A stretch of 64,000 bases of DNA from Melanopsichium pennsylvanicum. Taxonomy: Eukaryota; Basidiomycota; Ustilaginomycetes; Ustilaginales. The translations under genes were made by a program, and so were the position numbers. Positions 63,499 through 64,000 of this stretch are shown one piece after another. The DNA lies in NCBI GenBank assembly GCA_900208305.1, contig OAPG01000020.1, positions 372,001-436,000 on the forward strand, read 5' to 3'. Numbering within the stretch: position 1 is the first letter of the stretch; each line of letters begins with the position of its first letter. Under the pieces are notes generated by a model. The model did no database searches. It worked only from the letters and a program-made list of their open reading frames with translations, and was not told the DNA's origin.

Positions 63499-64000
63499 AC
63501 CGGTTGGTCTGCGCGTAATTTCTGCCTCGCAAGCTCTCGTTTGCAGCTTCACAGATGCAGCAGCTGTGCATTAGAGTCGCCCAACACAGCTCACTCCAGA
63601 CTTCGCCGCCAACATGAACATACATTTTCGACTCACCAAGGCCAACTGATGTTGCCCATGTATTCCAGCTTCATTGGCAGCAACGCGGTCCCTGACGCTG
63701 CGGCATTGCATACAGTGGCTGTCACGCTTTGCCCTCTTCACGATTCTGTTGTACATAAGAAGGCCCACGATGTTGCTTTGTTTCGGGTGTCGGGCCGTTT
63801 CTGATACCCAGTTCGGAATCCTACGATACCAAGTGGAACTTCTTGTCTCGTTTTGTGCGTATTATACTAGAATTTGCTGGTTGGCCATGTGTGAGTGCAG
63901 CAGCTCGACAAGGTGAGTACGGGCACGAGATTTGAACACGTTGAGTGGTTTAGATTCTTTTATGTCGTATTCTTGCACCTATTACACAGTGACGACGGGA
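63499..64000. other. end of window, no gene recognised
   Basis: About 500 bp downstream of the stomatin gene. Short frames only; the start of the next gene may lie beyond the edge. Confidence 0.45.

Overview
The window is nuclear DNA of a fungus, most likely a basidiomycete of the smut lineage (Ustilaginomycotina). That placement is an inference from gene-family make-up, long mostly intronless coding regions, short introns with GTAAGT/GTACGT donors, and CT-rich leaders. A complex I subunit argues against a Saccharomyces-type yeast. Nearly all genes are conserved eukaryotic housekeeping genes on alternating strands. I see no virus, CRISPR array or secondary-metabolite cluster.

Left part (1-21 kb): alpha/beta hydrolase (+), fimbrin (-), prefoldin subunit 2 with four exons (+), a complex I subunit of about 78 aa with three exons (-), Trm8 tRNA m7G methyltransferase (+), a C-terminal gene remnant abutting a GC-rich repeat-like block at about 8.2-8.7 kb, a SET/NAP histone chaperone (-), an RbAp48/Msi1/Hat2 WD40 protein (+), an SPX-domain phosphate transporter (-), a U-box cyclophilin (+) and ZPR1 (-).

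Middle part (21-46 kb): a 1287-aa hybrid histidine kinase with GAF and receiver domains (+), MBF1 (-), a CaMKK/Ssp1-type kinase (-), an F-box/WD40 protein (+), then a run rich in RNA and ribosome-biogenesis genes: ROK1 (+), SGD1/NOM1 (-), PRP17 (+), a GH26-like glycosidase (-) and RRS1 (+).

Right part (46-64 kb): a flavin amine-oxidase-like protein (-), an unrecognised disordered protein (-), a gene-poor 2.7 kb stretch with a (GA)n tract and an intron-containing tRNA-Ile (-), a flavocytochrome b2-type dehydrogenase (+), a LisH/WD40 protein (-), an acyl-CoA thioesterase (-), a membrane-anchored Ppx1-type exopolyphosphatase (+) and a stomatin-family SPFH protein (+).

Items most worth a second look: the remnant/GC-rich block junction at 8208, a short TACTGTA word that recurs in noncoding DNA, an apparent degenerate receiver-like segment in the hybrid kinase, a possible dual start in the exopolyphosphatase, and an upstream reading frame overlapping the start of the GH26-like gene. 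No clearly new multi-gene system is evident.
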